64,000 nucleotides of DNA from a virus: IMG/VR virus record IMGVR_UViG_3300033553_000165, positions 1-64,000 of that record, one strand, 5' to 3'. Numbering within the stretch: position 1 is the stretch's first letter; each line of letters opens with the position of its first letter. Below are positions 41,339-51,400 of this stretch, piece after piece. The position numbers and the translations under genes are program-made. The notes under the pieces are model-generated. The model was given only the letters and a program-made list of their open reading frames with translations, was not told the origin of the DNA and did no database searches.

Positions 41339-43246
41339 TTAACTTTTTTTTAATATACTAATGCCATTTACTTTTTTTATTATCAATTCGTTATTTGCTC
41401 CGATGGGTGTATTTCTGTGGGAGACTACCAATGTAGTAACCCCGAGACCTTCCAATATTTTTATCAGATCTTTTTGGCCCGTAACATCCAGACCCTCAAA
41501 TACTTCATCTAATCCTAAGAAATTCAAACCACCATTTGGAGCCGACATATTGAATAACTTCTGCATACCTACGATATTGGCTAAATTTATGCGCCCCTTC
41601 TCTCCTCCACTATACTTCTCATATACTCCTACGTTCTTACCGTTCCGGATAATTGAGACGTCTATTTTCTCCCTTACATCGCCACTCTTTAAAACGGTAA
41701 ATCCATCTATGTTTACTTGGAGATCAGTATTGATTTTCTTAAGATAGCTGTTTGTGATACCTTCTATGGATTTTATACTCTTATTAGTTAAAAAAGTCAT
41801 AAAACCCTTTTTTCCTAAATGGTGTATCCAAAACTCATTTTCATCTACTTTCATTTCCCACTCCAGCATTTCTTTCGTGTGAACTTTTAGCTTCGTGCGG
41901 GCATTACCAAACTCTTCCTTCAGCTTAACGATTTTTTCGTCCTTATTTGCCCCTTCTTTTAGTTTCTCTATAATCTCCTCGTTATTCTTTATAGAACGCT
42001 TAAATCCTTCTATTTCATCCTCTAGTATAGTGTATGAGTTCTTAAGGCTTTTATGTTTACGCTTGGCGTCTAAATATTCTTGATCAGCTTCATCAGCCTT
42101 CTCAATTTCAACCTCAATATTTTTAATCCGCTTCTCCAACTTTTTAATCGAAACTCCATCAATCTCTATATTCTCCTTAAGAATCTTAATATTCTCATTA
42201 GTGGCTTCCATTAGTTCCGGAACCTCTTCTAAACTTATATTGGCCGAAGGATTAAATCCAAACTTACATTCTGGACAATCTATTCTCCCCTTCTTGATAT
42301 TCTCCAAGTGGTTTATTAAATGCTCAGCTTCCGCTATATCATCTTGAGTTTTATTTCGCTCCTTTTTTATCTTAGCGATTTTCCCCTTCAACTTCTTAAC
42401 CCTATCATATAATTCAGTGGTATCTTTAAGAGCATCCTTTTTAATTAGGATATCTCGCTCCGCAAGAATAACCTTTTCCTCCAATTCCATTCTCTTTTCA
42501 CCGCCTTCTGAAATCTTTAATTTATACTTATCAATCTGGTTAGTGTAGCCGGAAATTTTAGTCTCAATCCTCTGTAAATAATTTTCCTTTTCATCCTTAA
42601 TTTCACCCTCAATAAATTCCATTTTATTCTCCAATTTCGTAACCTTTTCCTTCAGATCATTTAGCTTTAAATTGTTACCCTTATTGGATGATTTAAGTTC
42701 CTCAATCTTATCACTTATAAATTGGGTGTTTGAAAATCTAGCAATAATATTTTTCTTTTCAGCGTCTCCAGCCGTCAAGAAAGAATAATGCGTATCTTGC
42801 CCTATAACGAAGAAGTGAATGAAGTCCTCACGAGTTAATCCGATAAGTTCTAAGATTCGGTTATTTGCCTCAATTACCGAAGTAACTTGCGTATTCTTCT
42901 CACCGTTCTCCCATAGCTCAATACGTGAAGATTTCTTCCTATCAAACCAGCGTCTAATACTTAGCGTCTTTATTTTGCATACTTGGTTAGTCAGATCAAA
43001 TTGGACATAGGTTTCATCAGCGTCGTCAGCTATGAAACTATCCTTATTTACGTCCCGATTTGTTGAACCTGTTATTGCCAACGTTATTCCTTCAATCAGA
43101 GTAGACTTTCCGGAACCATTACTATCTGCTCCTGGGTCGGTTTCATTTTCTCCGTAAATCATCACGCATTGATTATTCTGGAATTCATATTCTGAATCAG
43201 CGTGGGACATTAAGTCTTTAAGTATTATTTTGGTTGGTTGCCACAT
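41339..43246 (-). CDS. Rad50/SbcC-like recombination nuclease ATPase (T4 gp46-like)
   Basis: 635 aa. N-terminal Walker A in YGENETDPGADSNGSGKSTL (residues 31-50), long coiled-coil arms around a zinc hook CPECKFGF (about residue 322), ABC signature KYSGGEKGRINLANI, Walker B NFLGLDEVFEGLD, and a switch histidine in LVVSHRNTP. The P-loop carries an insertion (TDPGAD). Works with the Mre11-like product at 43559 to process DNA ends for recombination-dependent replication. Confidence 0.92.
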   Translation of the reverse strand: MWQPTKIILKDLMSHADSEYEFQNNQCVMIYGENETDPGADSNGSGKSTLIEGITLAITGSTNRDVNKDSFIADDADETYVQFDLTNQVCKIKTLSIRRWFDRKKSSRIELWENGEKNTQVTSVIEANNRILELIGLTREDFIHFFVIGQDTHYSFLTAGDAEKKNIIARFSNTQFISDKIEELKSSNKGNNLKLNDLKEKVTKLENKMEFIEGEIKDEKENYLQRIETKISGYTNQIDKYKLKISEGGEKRMELEEKVILAERDILIKKDALKDTTELYDRVKKLKGKIAKIKKERNKTQDDIAEAEHLINHLENIKKGRIDCPECKFGFNPSANISLEEVPELMEATNENIKILKENIEIDGVSIKKLEKRIKNIEVEIEKADEADQEYLDAKRKHKSLKNSYTILEDEIEGFKRSIKNNEEIIEKLKEGANKDEKIVKLKEEFGNARTKLKVHTKEMLEWEMKVDENEFWIHHLGKKGFMTFLTNKSIKSIEGITNSYLKKINTDLQVNIDGFTVLKSGDVREKIDVSIIRNGKNVGVYEKYSGGEKGRINLANIVGMQKLFNMSAPNGGLNFLGLDEVFEGLDVTGQKDLIKILEGLGVTTLVVSHRNTPIGANNELIIKKVNGISILKKS

Positions 43247-43569
43247 TATCTTGTTGGGTTTACGATGAATCTGTATCTGGGTGAAAGGAACTTATTACCT
43301 ACTTTCTTTTCGATCATTTGTTGAGCCTTGTGTTCACCCTTCTTCTCAATTATTTTTTGTACGAAACGGATTGCGGATTTTTTACTTTTATGTAAAGCAG
43401 ATACCTTCGTTCCGGATTTGGCTTCGCTAATACAAAGCCGATTATTAAATTTATGTAAGAATAATTCTAAGCTATCAAAACCATCTATCTGTATTGGGAG
43501 ACCGCTAACCTTTTTGAAGGTATTTCCGTTCCGGACATAATAATTTTCGTTGACTAATCTAATCCACAT
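43246..43569 (-). CDS. Hypothetical protein, 107 aa
   Basis: MWIRLVNENYYVRNGNTFKK, LPIQIDGFDSLELFLHKFNN, basic C-terminus SPRYRFIVNPTR. Inserted between the gp46- and gp47-like genes, overlapping both; an accessory to them is plausible but not shown. Confidence 0.55.
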   Translation of the reverse strand: MWIRLVNENYYVRNGNTFKKVSGLPIQIDGFDSLELFLHKFNNRLCISEAKSGTKVSALHKSKKSAIRFVQKIIEKKGEHKAQQMIEKKVGNKFLSPRYRFIVNPTR

Positions 43570-44599
43570 TTTGTTTAAGTATTTTAAGACCTCGTTTGCG
43601 GCTGATAGAATCTATACCTTGGATTTTACAATATTCGGCGAAATACTTTATTATAGCTTTTTGATCAAGTTCTTTTAGATCACCGCTCTCAATTTTAAGT
43701 ATTTCTTCATTGATATCATTCAGCTCAAACTTACAGTCAATTCCTAAACTACTTAACTTTGCTTGATCTACCTTATGAATCTCAGATTTATCTCCAGAGA
43801 ATATAAACCGTACATTATCTTCTTTTCCACCGTACATCTCAATCTCATTATCAACGTCGTCATTAACGTCCAACTTGATCTTTATGTATTTAGGGAAGTT
43901 TGTAGGCTCAAAATCTATATCTCCATTTTCCATTAGGATAGTAAATCCTTTGTCCTCTATATTTTCCCCATAATTACCTTGATAGGCTGAACCAATATAA
44001 AAGATATTTTTACCGATTTCACTCCCATCGTGATAATGCCCGACTAAGACCTTATCCCAGCTTTTTACGTCCTTCGGCGAAATAGCATCTTCAACTACTG
44101 AACCGTCGTTATTTCGTACCCCATTAAAGGCGACGTGAGTTATTAAGATTGACTTCTCATACGGAACCTTTTCTCTCAGGGTTTCAAGCTCTTTTAATCT
44201 CGCTTTATAACTATTGGAGAAGTATGGTAAAAATCCTACCGATATGTCCCCCATTTTTATACATCTAAAGTTTCTGACCAATTGGAAGTTTACCGTATTA
44301 TCAAATACATCTAAATAGCTATCCTCACTATCTAAATCCGTCTTATCGTGGTTACCAGGAATACCAACTAACGTTATTCCCGTTCCCTCAAATATACCTA
44401 AGATTTTCTTCATAGTAATCAACGTCATCAGGTTTTGACCTATACGATTTGTGAAGAAGTCTCCACCGTGAATTACATAATCGACTCCTAATAAATTAGC
44501 AAGGTCATATGCCTGCACAAAAATATTATAGACTAAATCTAAATTATCACGCTTTAAATGCGTATCGGTCAAAACTACTGCTAACGGCTTATTGATCAT
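43559..44599 (-). CDS. Mre11/SbcD-like nuclease (T4 gp47-like)
   Basis: About 346 aa from ATG 44599 (MINKPLAVVLTDTHLKRDNL); an ATG at 44617 is also possible. Calcineurin-type phosphoesterase motifs: DTHLKRD, YVIHGGDFFTNR, GIPGNHDKTD, ITHVAFNG, VGHYHDGSE. Partner of the Rad50-like ATPase; exo/endonuclease at DNA ends. Overlaps uvsX by about 11 bp. Confidence 0.92.
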   Translation of the reverse strand: MINKPLAVVLTDTHLKRDNLDLVYNIFVQAYDLANLLGVDYVIHGGDFFTNRIGQNLMTLITMKKILGIFEGTGITLVGIPGNHDKTDLDSEDSYLDVFDNTVNFQLVRNFRCIKMGDISVGFLPYFSNSYKARLKELETLREKVPYEKSILITHVAFNGVRNNDGSVVEDAISPKDVKSWDKVLVGHYHDGSEIGKNIFYIGSAYQGNYGENIEDKGFTILMENGDIDFEPTNFPKYIKIKLDVNDDVDNEIEMYGGKEDNVRFIFSGDKSEIHKVDQAKLSSLGIDCKFELNDINEEILKIESGDLKELDQKAIIKYFAEYCKIQGIDSISRKRGLKILKQNVD

Positions 44600-45674
44600 A
44601 ACTTTCTCTTTCTTCAATTACTTGTTGATGTCTTTGCTTTGTAATCTTCTTATGGATAATCTCCATATATTTATTCTTGCTCCAGTACAGCTGATAGAGT
44701 GTCCGCTTACTACTCCAACTAACTTTGCCCTTCATAGCCGAGTGCTTTAGAGCTCCTTCTTTTTCAATAATCCCGTGCTCAACACCAAAGGTAATATCTT
44801 CAGCGCTCAATACCATACCGAACCCCATTAGGATTTCAATATTTGTTTCTCGTCGGCTTCCGAAGTCATTCTTTTCAACCGAAACTTTTGTTATCTGAGC
44901 TACCTTAGCATCGTCAATCTTTTCACTCTTAATAGTGACCATCCTTAACCGTATTGTGGACATTAATTCAACCCACTCACCACCTGTCGATTTCTTACCG
45001 TGACCTCCGATTTTATCATAAACGTGGTTCAACATTATGAAGTGTATGGTGGTGTTATACATTTCCCCTACTAAGAACTTGGCGAACATCTTAGCTGGTT
45101 TAGCAAAGGCTCCGATTTTTTCGTGCTTCAACTTTTCCATATCTTTCCCCTTCGTCATTGTCTTTTCCATAGCGGCAGTATTCTCCTGCATAGTATCAAG
45201 CTCAGATCGAGATAGGGTTGCCCCTAAACTATCCCAAAGGAAATAAAATTTAGGCTCTCCCATCTTTTCCGCTCTGAAAATATCCTTAGCTTCTTCAATA
45301 AGGTTTTTGACTTGAAGAAACATCATCTCAACATAGCGGATTTTTATTATCATAACCTTTTCCAAATCAATACCGAGACGTGTAGCGTATTCACGATTGT
45401 CCCTATTTTCTGAAGATAGGATAACCGCTATTCCATCAGGTTGAGCATTGAGGAAATTTCTCATACCTACTAATCCCAACGTTGTCTTTCCGGAAGCACT
45501 TGGCCCAGCTATTTCAACGATTCCTGTAGGTAATCCAAAAGTTCCTAAATTGTAATCTAATTCGGGGGATCCCGTATGCGCCCAACTACTAACTTCCTTG
45601 AAGCTATTTTTGTCGGAGAACTTGATAACGTCTCCGGAGTTGAACCGCTTTACCAGTTTGTCTATTATACTCAT
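44589..45674 (-). CDS. uvsX: UvsX/RecA-like recombinase
   Basis: 361 aa. Walker A GPSASGKTT (residues 57-65), Walker B-like YFLWDSLGATL, L1/L2 region with QENTAAMEKTMTKGKDMEKL, then HFIMLNHVYDKIGG and KKSTGGEWVELMSTIRLRMV. Forms the strand-exchange filament. Sits directly upstream of gp47/gp46-like genes and downstream of the ssDNA-binding protein, as in T4-type recombination modules. Start is preceded by a terminator-containing 79-bp gap. Confidence 0.9.
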   Translation of the reverse strand: MSIIDKLVKRFNSGDVIKFSDKNSFKEVSSWAHTGSPELDYNLGTFGLPTGIVEIAGPSASGKTTLGLVGMRNFLNAQPDGIAVILSSENRDNREYATRLGIDLEKVMIIKIRYVEMMFLQVKNLIEEAKDIFRAEKMGEPKFYFLWDSLGATLSRSELDTMQENTAAMEKTMTKGKDMEKLKHEKIGAFAKPAKMFAKFLVGEMYNTTIHFIMLNHVYDKIGGHGKKSTGGEWVELMSTIRLRMVTIKSEKIDDAKVAQITKVSVEKNDFGSRRETNIEILMGFGMVLSAEDITFGVEHGIIEKEGALKHSAMKGKVSWSSKRTLYQLYWSKNKYMEIIHKKITKQRHQQVIEERESYDQ

Positions 45675-45696
45675 AATTTTAACTTTATTTTAATAT

Positions 45697-45732
45697 AAAA
45701 AACCGTGGGCAGATTTCTCCACTCACGGTTTT
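45697..45732 (-). terminator. Rho-independent terminator
   Basis: Minus strand AAAACCGTG (45732-45724), 16-nt loop, CACGGTTTT (45707-45699), followed by TTATATTAAAA. Ends transcription of the ssDNA-binding protein gene, allowing it to be expressed at a higher level than uvsX. Confidence 0.75.
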
Positions 45733-45753
45733 CTTAACATAAATTAAGGGAGA

Positions 45754-47019
45754 TTATTTTTTATTTCTAAGTCGGCTTCGGATATCATCTATGGACATTT
45801 TACCCTTTTTCTTTGGGGCTTCTTCCTCTTCCTCTTCTTCCTCATCCTCTTCTTCCTCATCCTCTTCTTCCTCAACCTCGTCGGCTTCTTCTTCCTCAAC
45901 CTCTTCTTCGTCTTCTTCCTCTTCACCTACTTCCTCACGGATAGCGTCTCGGATTTCTTCGTCGGTCATAGATTTCAGAACCTTTATATCTAAGTCCTCT
46001 GCCTTGATATATTTCAGAAGTTCCTTCCGGCTCATATCATCCAGCTCATCTCCTTCTTCGTCTTCCTCTTCCTCCTCTTCATCTTCTTCCTCTTCAACTT
46101 CTTCAACTTTAGCCTTCTTAGCTTTCTTGGACTTTTTATCTTCCTTCTTAGCTTTTTTAGGCTTTTCATCCTCCTCTTCGTCTTCATCCTCTTCTTCATC
46201 ATATTGGTCTTTAACTTCCTCAACGATTTCTAACCACCTGTCGTCGTCAAAAAAGTCAAACTCATTATTCGTATCATAATGCTCCAAACCTTTTAAAGCT
46301 CTCTGAAAATCCTTTAGCGTATAAACTTCACGGAATAATTCAATCAAACTCTTTGCTTTATCGAACTTATCAAGTTCCTCATCTTCCAAAGGCTCTGATC
46401 TTTTACTTACCGTGACTGAATAATAGTCCTCGCCTTTCTTCTTATTAGGCTTGCTAATATACTTAATAAGTATCGGAAGACCGTCGTCGATATCTGTGAA
46501 CGGATCAACCTCTATCGGGTCAGATTCGTCTTCCATAAATAATTCCTTATTCAGCGCATCACGAACCGTTTTCTTGAAAGCAAGTAAACCAAATTCCCTT
46601 TTAGATTTAGAAATTTTAACAGCGTATGCTACCCATTCTAAATCATAACTTAATCCAGTTTTCCAATCGCCAAGCAGCTTCAATTTATCGTCGTCCTTCA
46701 AATTCGCCTTAGCAAATTTAATATACTCATCAATAATATCCAATTTGGTTCCCCCGTGTAAAACTGAGTTGAGAACCGTTCTGCGGATTTCTTTACCCTC
46801 GTCATCTTCCAGCGTTAACCACGCTTGTTTTTTCATTATGAAAAAATCAACCCCATCGTGAGGTGGAAATAAACGGAATTTGGTAGCTTTACCGTCTTCG
46901 AATTCAAGATAGTCGTTAAAACCTCTTACGCCAATAAGCTCGTTTTCTTGGTCCGCCTTTTCTTTAAGGTCTCCAATTTTTACGCTCTTAGCTTTGTACT
47001 TTTTTCTTAAGTCTGACAT
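45754..47019 (-). CDS. ssDNA-binding protein with acidic tail (gp32-like)
   Basis: 421 aa. N-terminal about 270 residues folded (VRGFNDYLEFEDGKATKFRL, LSYDLEWVAYAVKISKSKRE, FGLLAFKKTVRDALNKELF) and a very long acidic tail with KKAKK patches (about 270-400), ending SIDDIRSRLRNKK. Acidic C-tails are the hallmark of SSBs that recruit partners; the tail here is far longer than usual. Position between the UvsY-like gene and uvsX supports this. No cysteine zinc module as in T4 gp32. Confidence 0.65.
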   Translation of the reverse strand: MSDLRKKYKAKSVKIGDLKEKADQENELIGVRGFNDYLEFEDGKATKFRLFPPHDGVDFFIMKKQAWLTLEDDEGKEIRRTVLNSVLHGGTKLDIIDEYIKFAKANLKDDDKLKLLGDWKTGLSYDLEWVAYAVKISKSKREFGLLAFKKTVRDALNKELFMEDESDPIEVDPFTDIDDGLPILIKYISKPNKKKGEDYYSVTVSKRSEPLEDEELDKFDKAKSLIELFREVYTLKDFQRALKGLEHYDTNNEFDFFDDDRWLEIVEEVKDQYDEEEDEDEEEDEKPKKAKKEDKKSKKAKKAKVEEVEEEEDEEEEEEDEEGDELDDMSRKELLKYIKAEDLDIKVLKSMTDEEIRDAIREEVGEEEEDEEEVEEEEADEVEEEEDEEEEDEEEEEEEEAPKKKGKMSIDDIRSRLRNKK

Positions 47020-47038
47020 CGTTTTTAAAATTTAATTT

Positions 47039-47563
47039 TTAATCGGTTATTGTTCCCTTTTTTATTTTGAAGTAAACTTTGTTAAGCTGAGACTGAAGAA
47101 TTTGATCATCCATATCCCCAAACTTTAACGTCATACTCAATTTATCCAGCTTGTGGCTTTTATCTTTAGCAGATTGGTAAATTGTGTACATAAACTCCTT
47201 TTCTTTAGTAACCCTGTTAAACTTTTGCTTCTTCTTCTGCCATATTTTGTCCATTGTTAAAGCATCGTCTACTTCAGCTATCGTGTAACGCTTCCGTTCA
47301 TCATCAGCGTCAAAAGCATTCCGGATTCTTTCCTTAGCCTTCGCCTCATAAATAGAGAGGTCAAGTTTTGATTCCTGAACCAACCCGTCCATTTCAGCCG
47401 CCAATAGTCCAAACCTATTAACCACCACTGGAAAAGTTATAAGTTCCGCCATAAGATTTGAATAATCTATCTTCAATAGTTTATCAATATCCATATTGTC
47501 TTCAAAGTCGTCCAACTTAAATTGGATAACATTGTCTCCCATTGTAAATTTTAGTTCTCTCAT
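47039..47563 (-). CDS. Putative UvsY-like recombination mediator
   Basis: 174 aa. Helical: MAELITFPVVVNRFGLLAAE, MDGLVQESKLDLSIYEAKAK, then RYTIAEVDDALTMDKIW, and a C-terminal helix pair. The spacing resembles UvsY-type mediators that load UvsX on SSB-coated DNA. Genomic order (this gene, SSB, uvsX) fits; sequence match is weak. Confidence 0.5.
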   Translation of the reverse strand: MRELKFTMGDNVIQFKLDDFEDNMDIDKLLKIDYSNLMAELITFPVVVNRFGLLAAEMDGLVQESKLDLSIYEAKAKERIRNAFDADDERKRYTIAEVDDALTMDKIWQKKKQKFNRVTKEKEFMYTIYQSAKDKSHKLDKLSMTLKFGDMDDQILQSQLNKVYFKIKKGTITD

Positions 47564-47829
47564 CCTTCTATTACTTCAATTTTATTAGCCTTTAGTTGTT
47601 CATTAACCTCAATCATCCTCTCCAGATAATCCTTAGCTTTTATAAGGTCTATTTGATTATTCCCCTTACTACTTTCAGGTCGGATGAAACGGTCTAAATA
47701 TCGTTCTACGTGTCCCGCACAATAAGCGTCCCCGTGGGTTTTGCTTCTCCTATACATACGGGATATCATATCGTGTTCCTTTTCACCGTATTTAGAACGG
47801 TTGGAAGCTTCCAGTTCGTCTCTAGTCAT
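47560..47829 (-). CDS. DUF3310-like protein, 89 aa
   Basis: HGDAYCAGHVERYLDRFIRP, then QIDLIKAKDYLERMIEVNEQ resembles the DUF3310 pattern of small phage proteins sometimes called nucleotide kinases, though no P-loop is present. ATGA-type overlaps with both neighbours. Confidence 0.55.
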   Translation of the reverse strand: MTRDELEASNRSKYGEKEHDMISRMYRRSKTHGDAYCAGHVERYLDRFIRPESSKGNNQIDLIKAKDYLERMIEVNEQLKANKIEVIEG

Positions 47830-48451
47830 TGTATTTCCAATTTATAGTTTTTAAATCAAATAAAATATTCAGGTCTTTAGTCTCAAGAATAAATGAATTT
47901 TCTTGGTAATAATCTATACATTCATCAACGGCCAAGTTTAGGTTTTTGATACAATATTTATACTTAACCTTTAAGATCAAGTTCCCTAACTCCATCTCCT
48001 TTTTAATGTAGAACGCCATACTCATCCAGTCTGCGACTTTCACTAATAATTTTACATATTTATGCTTCATAGCGAAATTATCCCGAAATAAGGAATTTGA
48101 TTTCGTTTCAGATCCAAATAAGTTTTCTATGGAAACATCTACGAAACTATCAAGTTCTTGGCGAATTTTGATACCGTTGTGTTTGTTGTACTTAACGTTG
48201 TGGTTAATGTCACCTGTGAACATTTCGTCAAAGTCGTGAAAGGCAGCATAAGTCATAACCGCTAATTTCTGTTCACACGCTTCCTTTTCGAATATCTCCT
48301 CGGCAAGTATCCTTGAGAACCAAGTTACCAAGAAGCTGTGGTGAGCAACGGTTTCATCCTTTATTCGGTGCATACCGTTCCAACGGATCATATTATTTAG
48401 TTGATCAAAATTTTCATCAAATAGGATATTTTCAAATAAATTAACTTTCAT
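47822..48451 (-). CDS. HD-domain 5'-deoxynucleotidase (YfbR-like)
   Basis: 209 aa. H in IKDETVAHHSFLVTWFSRIL (about residues 30-49), HD pair in TYAAFHDFDEMFTGDINHNV (about 68-87), later D in VKLLVKVADWMSM. This is the HD layout of YfbR-type dNMP phosphatases. It could lower competing dTMP or salvage nucleosides; hmU phages are known to remove dTMP with phage phosphatases, so it may belong to the proposed base-replacement pathway (inference). Confidence 0.75.
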   Translation of the reverse strand: MKVNLFENILFDENFDQLNNMIRWNGMHRIKDETVAHHSFLVTWFSRILAEEIFEKEACEQKLAVMTYAAFHDFDEMFTGDINHNVKYNKHNGIKIRQELDSFVDVSIENLFGSETKSNSLFRDNFAMKHKYVKLLVKVADWMSMAFYIKKEMELGNLILKVKYKYCIKNLNLAVDECIDYYQENSFILETKDLNILFDLKTINWKYND

Positions 48452-48463
48452 AAGTTGTGGGGA

Positions 48464-51400
48464 TTATAATTCTATTACCTTAGTTCTAGAAGTAACTTTG
48501 AACATATTTTTACCTCTAAAATCGTCAAAGAAGGCTCCACCGTGAACGGCAAACATTCCTTTAGTTATATTGAGTTCCTTAAATTGTTTTCCATATTTCT
48601 TGGCTTCCTCTTTCCAGAGAACGGTTAATATGATCGCATTGTTAGATTCTATAGAGACTTTATGGTAAATGTCCCCATTTCTATCTACAGCGTCAAATAT
48701 AGCTAATACCCTTCCAGCTATCGTACAAGGCTCTCCATCATCATACCTTCCTCTCTTTCCTTTTTTAGTATCATTCCAACTTAAAAATGATTGTCCGTTC
48801 CAGTAACTACTTATAACACGCTTCACTTTGGTTTTCTTCATAAGAAGTTCCTTATAATCAATCTCACCAAACCCCGTGATGTCTCTTTGCTTATATGTCC
48901 AGAACCAGTTCTTATCATTATTTTCGTCAGTCTCTATTTCTTCTGGAATATCGGCTTTAATCAACTCATAATAAGTTTTTAAAACCTTATACCGCTTTCG
49001 GGATTGATTTCCTACTACGTCTCCCTCTGAGTCCTCAATAGCGTCAAACGCTCCTGCGACTATCAAGTTAGTCACAACCCTTTTATTTACCTTGCTCTTG
49101 GGAACCCTATTTAAAAATTCTTCCAATGAAAAGAACATCCCGCCATCTTCTCTAGCTCTAAGGATTTCCGCTACAGCTACCTCCCCTGCGTGCTTAATTT
49201 TGGTCAACGACCAGTATATGGTATTTTCCTCAGGATCAGAAGTAAAGTGCCTGTCAGACTTATTTATATCTGGGGGCATAACTTTTATCTTTTTCTTAGA
49301 ATTTAAGTTAATTGCCGTGATCTCTGAAAGTCTATTCGGAACCTCATTTTTCTCGTCCGAAAAGTTTAAAGAACCCGTCCAAAACTCCAACGGATATTTA
49401 ACTTTAAGATATTGACACCAGTACCCCATCAGGGTGTAGGCTGCGGAGTGAGAACGGTTAAATCCATAAGCAGAGAAAGCATAAAGTTTGTCCCATACTT
49501 TAATAGCTATTTCTTCCCCATCACCTTCGGCGAATAGGACTGAGTATCCTTGGATGAATTTTTCCTTGAATTTAGCTAATGATTTATCATCAAACTTTTT
49601 CATATAAGTTCTGACCTGATCGGCTTCGGCTAATGTTAATCCACCGACCACCATCGCTTGCATTACTTGTTCTTGAAATACATATAGACCGTGAGTATTT
49701 TTGGTTATCACGTCCATATATGGGTCAAACTTCGCTTTCTTCTCCTTATGCTTAATTTTAGCAAAATCATTATGCGCATCACTATCCATCGGTCCTGGTC
49801 TAAATAATGCGTTCATAGAAATTAGGTCTTCTATATTATCAGGTCTTACCTTTTTAGAATAGCTTTTAAGTCCGGAAGTACCAAATTGAAATACGTCTTC
49901 ATTCCAACCCTTCTGGAAGAACTTAAAAACGCTCCTACGATTTACCGGAATTTTGTTTAAATTGATCTTTTTACCTTGGTTAACTTTTATCAGCCTCAAA
50001 ACTTCTTTAAATTTATCCAGCTGTGCTATCCCCAGAATATCTTCCTTTAAGAACCCAGCACGATCTACATACTTCCCTTCCCATTCTGCTACTAAGTTCC
50101 CATCAATTTTCTTAACAGGCAACCAATCAAAAACCGTCATAGGGTTTCCGTCTTTATCTTCCTTTGGTACAATTAAAACCGCTGACGGATGTATAGAACC
50201 TGCCCTCGGTTGCCCCAAGACTCCTTTTATTACCTCACAGACTTCCGCATTCTTTTGTACGAAGCTTTTCAACTTCGGCTTAATCATAGCGTTATCAAAT
50301 ATCTCTTGCCAGTTTGCCTTTTGAGAATCCGGAATTTCTTTAGTTGCGAAATTTATATCCTGAAACTGTAAGCCCATTACCCTTCCAAAATCCTTAAGAG
50401 CCGACTTGACTTTCATCCTACTATAAGTTCCCACGGAACATACGCTTGAAACTCCGTATTTCTGTTCTATGTACCTTTTTACTTCCTGCCGCTTACTACC
50501 TTCAAAATCCACATCAATATCCGGAAGAGCATCAGCCGATTTGGCTCTTTCCCCAGATACTCTAGTTTTATTCATAAATCGCTCAAAAAGTAAATCATAC
50601 TCAATCGGGTCAATTTCCGTAACTCCTAATAAATAGGCTACCAAAGAACCCCCAGCGGAACCCCTTCCTGGTCCTACTAAGATATCATTTTTCTTAGACC
50701 AATCCACTATGTCCCAAAGTATCATAAAATAGTCAACAAACCCCGCACCTACAATAACGTCGTTTTCTTCCTGAATCCGCTCAACGTATTCATTTATAGT
50801 TTTTTCGTCTTCAAACTTATTAAGAACTTTTTCGGTGAACCCTTCCTCAATTTTTTGGTAATATAAACCTATCGTGTCTTCGTGTTCAAATTTAGGTAAT
50901 TTGTGATTTCCTACGTCTATTAGAAAATCGCAAGCTTCAGCAACCTCAACCGTATTGGTTAGGGATTCTATGAATATATCCAACTTATCTTCGTCTCCAA
51001 ATAAGGGGAGATTTTCATTAATGATCGTTTGTGAATCCTTGTAATATTGCTGTGATGAAACTGGTTGAGATTTTCGGCTGATATCGTTCAATAGTTTTTT
51101 AACACCGCTATTTACTTTCTCACTATAATAACAGTCTCCTATGTAAATAGGCTTTAAAACCTTATAGAATTTCTTCATATAAGTTTTTATGTTATTCAGA
51201 TTTTCCATATCAATGACTTCGTCTTCAAGTTCATTTAGGTCTATCTGGTAATAAAGGTTTTCTTTGCCGTAAATCTCTTGATAAATTTCTATCCTCTCAA
51301 GAAATAATTTACTCTTATTGATAATTCTATTGAAGTAGCTATCCCTCGGAATTACACAAATGATACCTTCGTTGTATTGGAGTAGAATTTCCTCTGGAAT

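Noticed and set aside
45791-46220. Low-complexity GAA/GAG-type tract as a CRISPR or satellite array
   Set aside because: Units are irregular and remain in frame with the minus-strand gene; no repeat-spacer order.
45791-46279. Long serine-rich plus-strand frame
   Set aside because: It is the antisense reading of GAA/GAG/GAT codons in the acidic tail of the ssDNA-binding protein; composition artefact.
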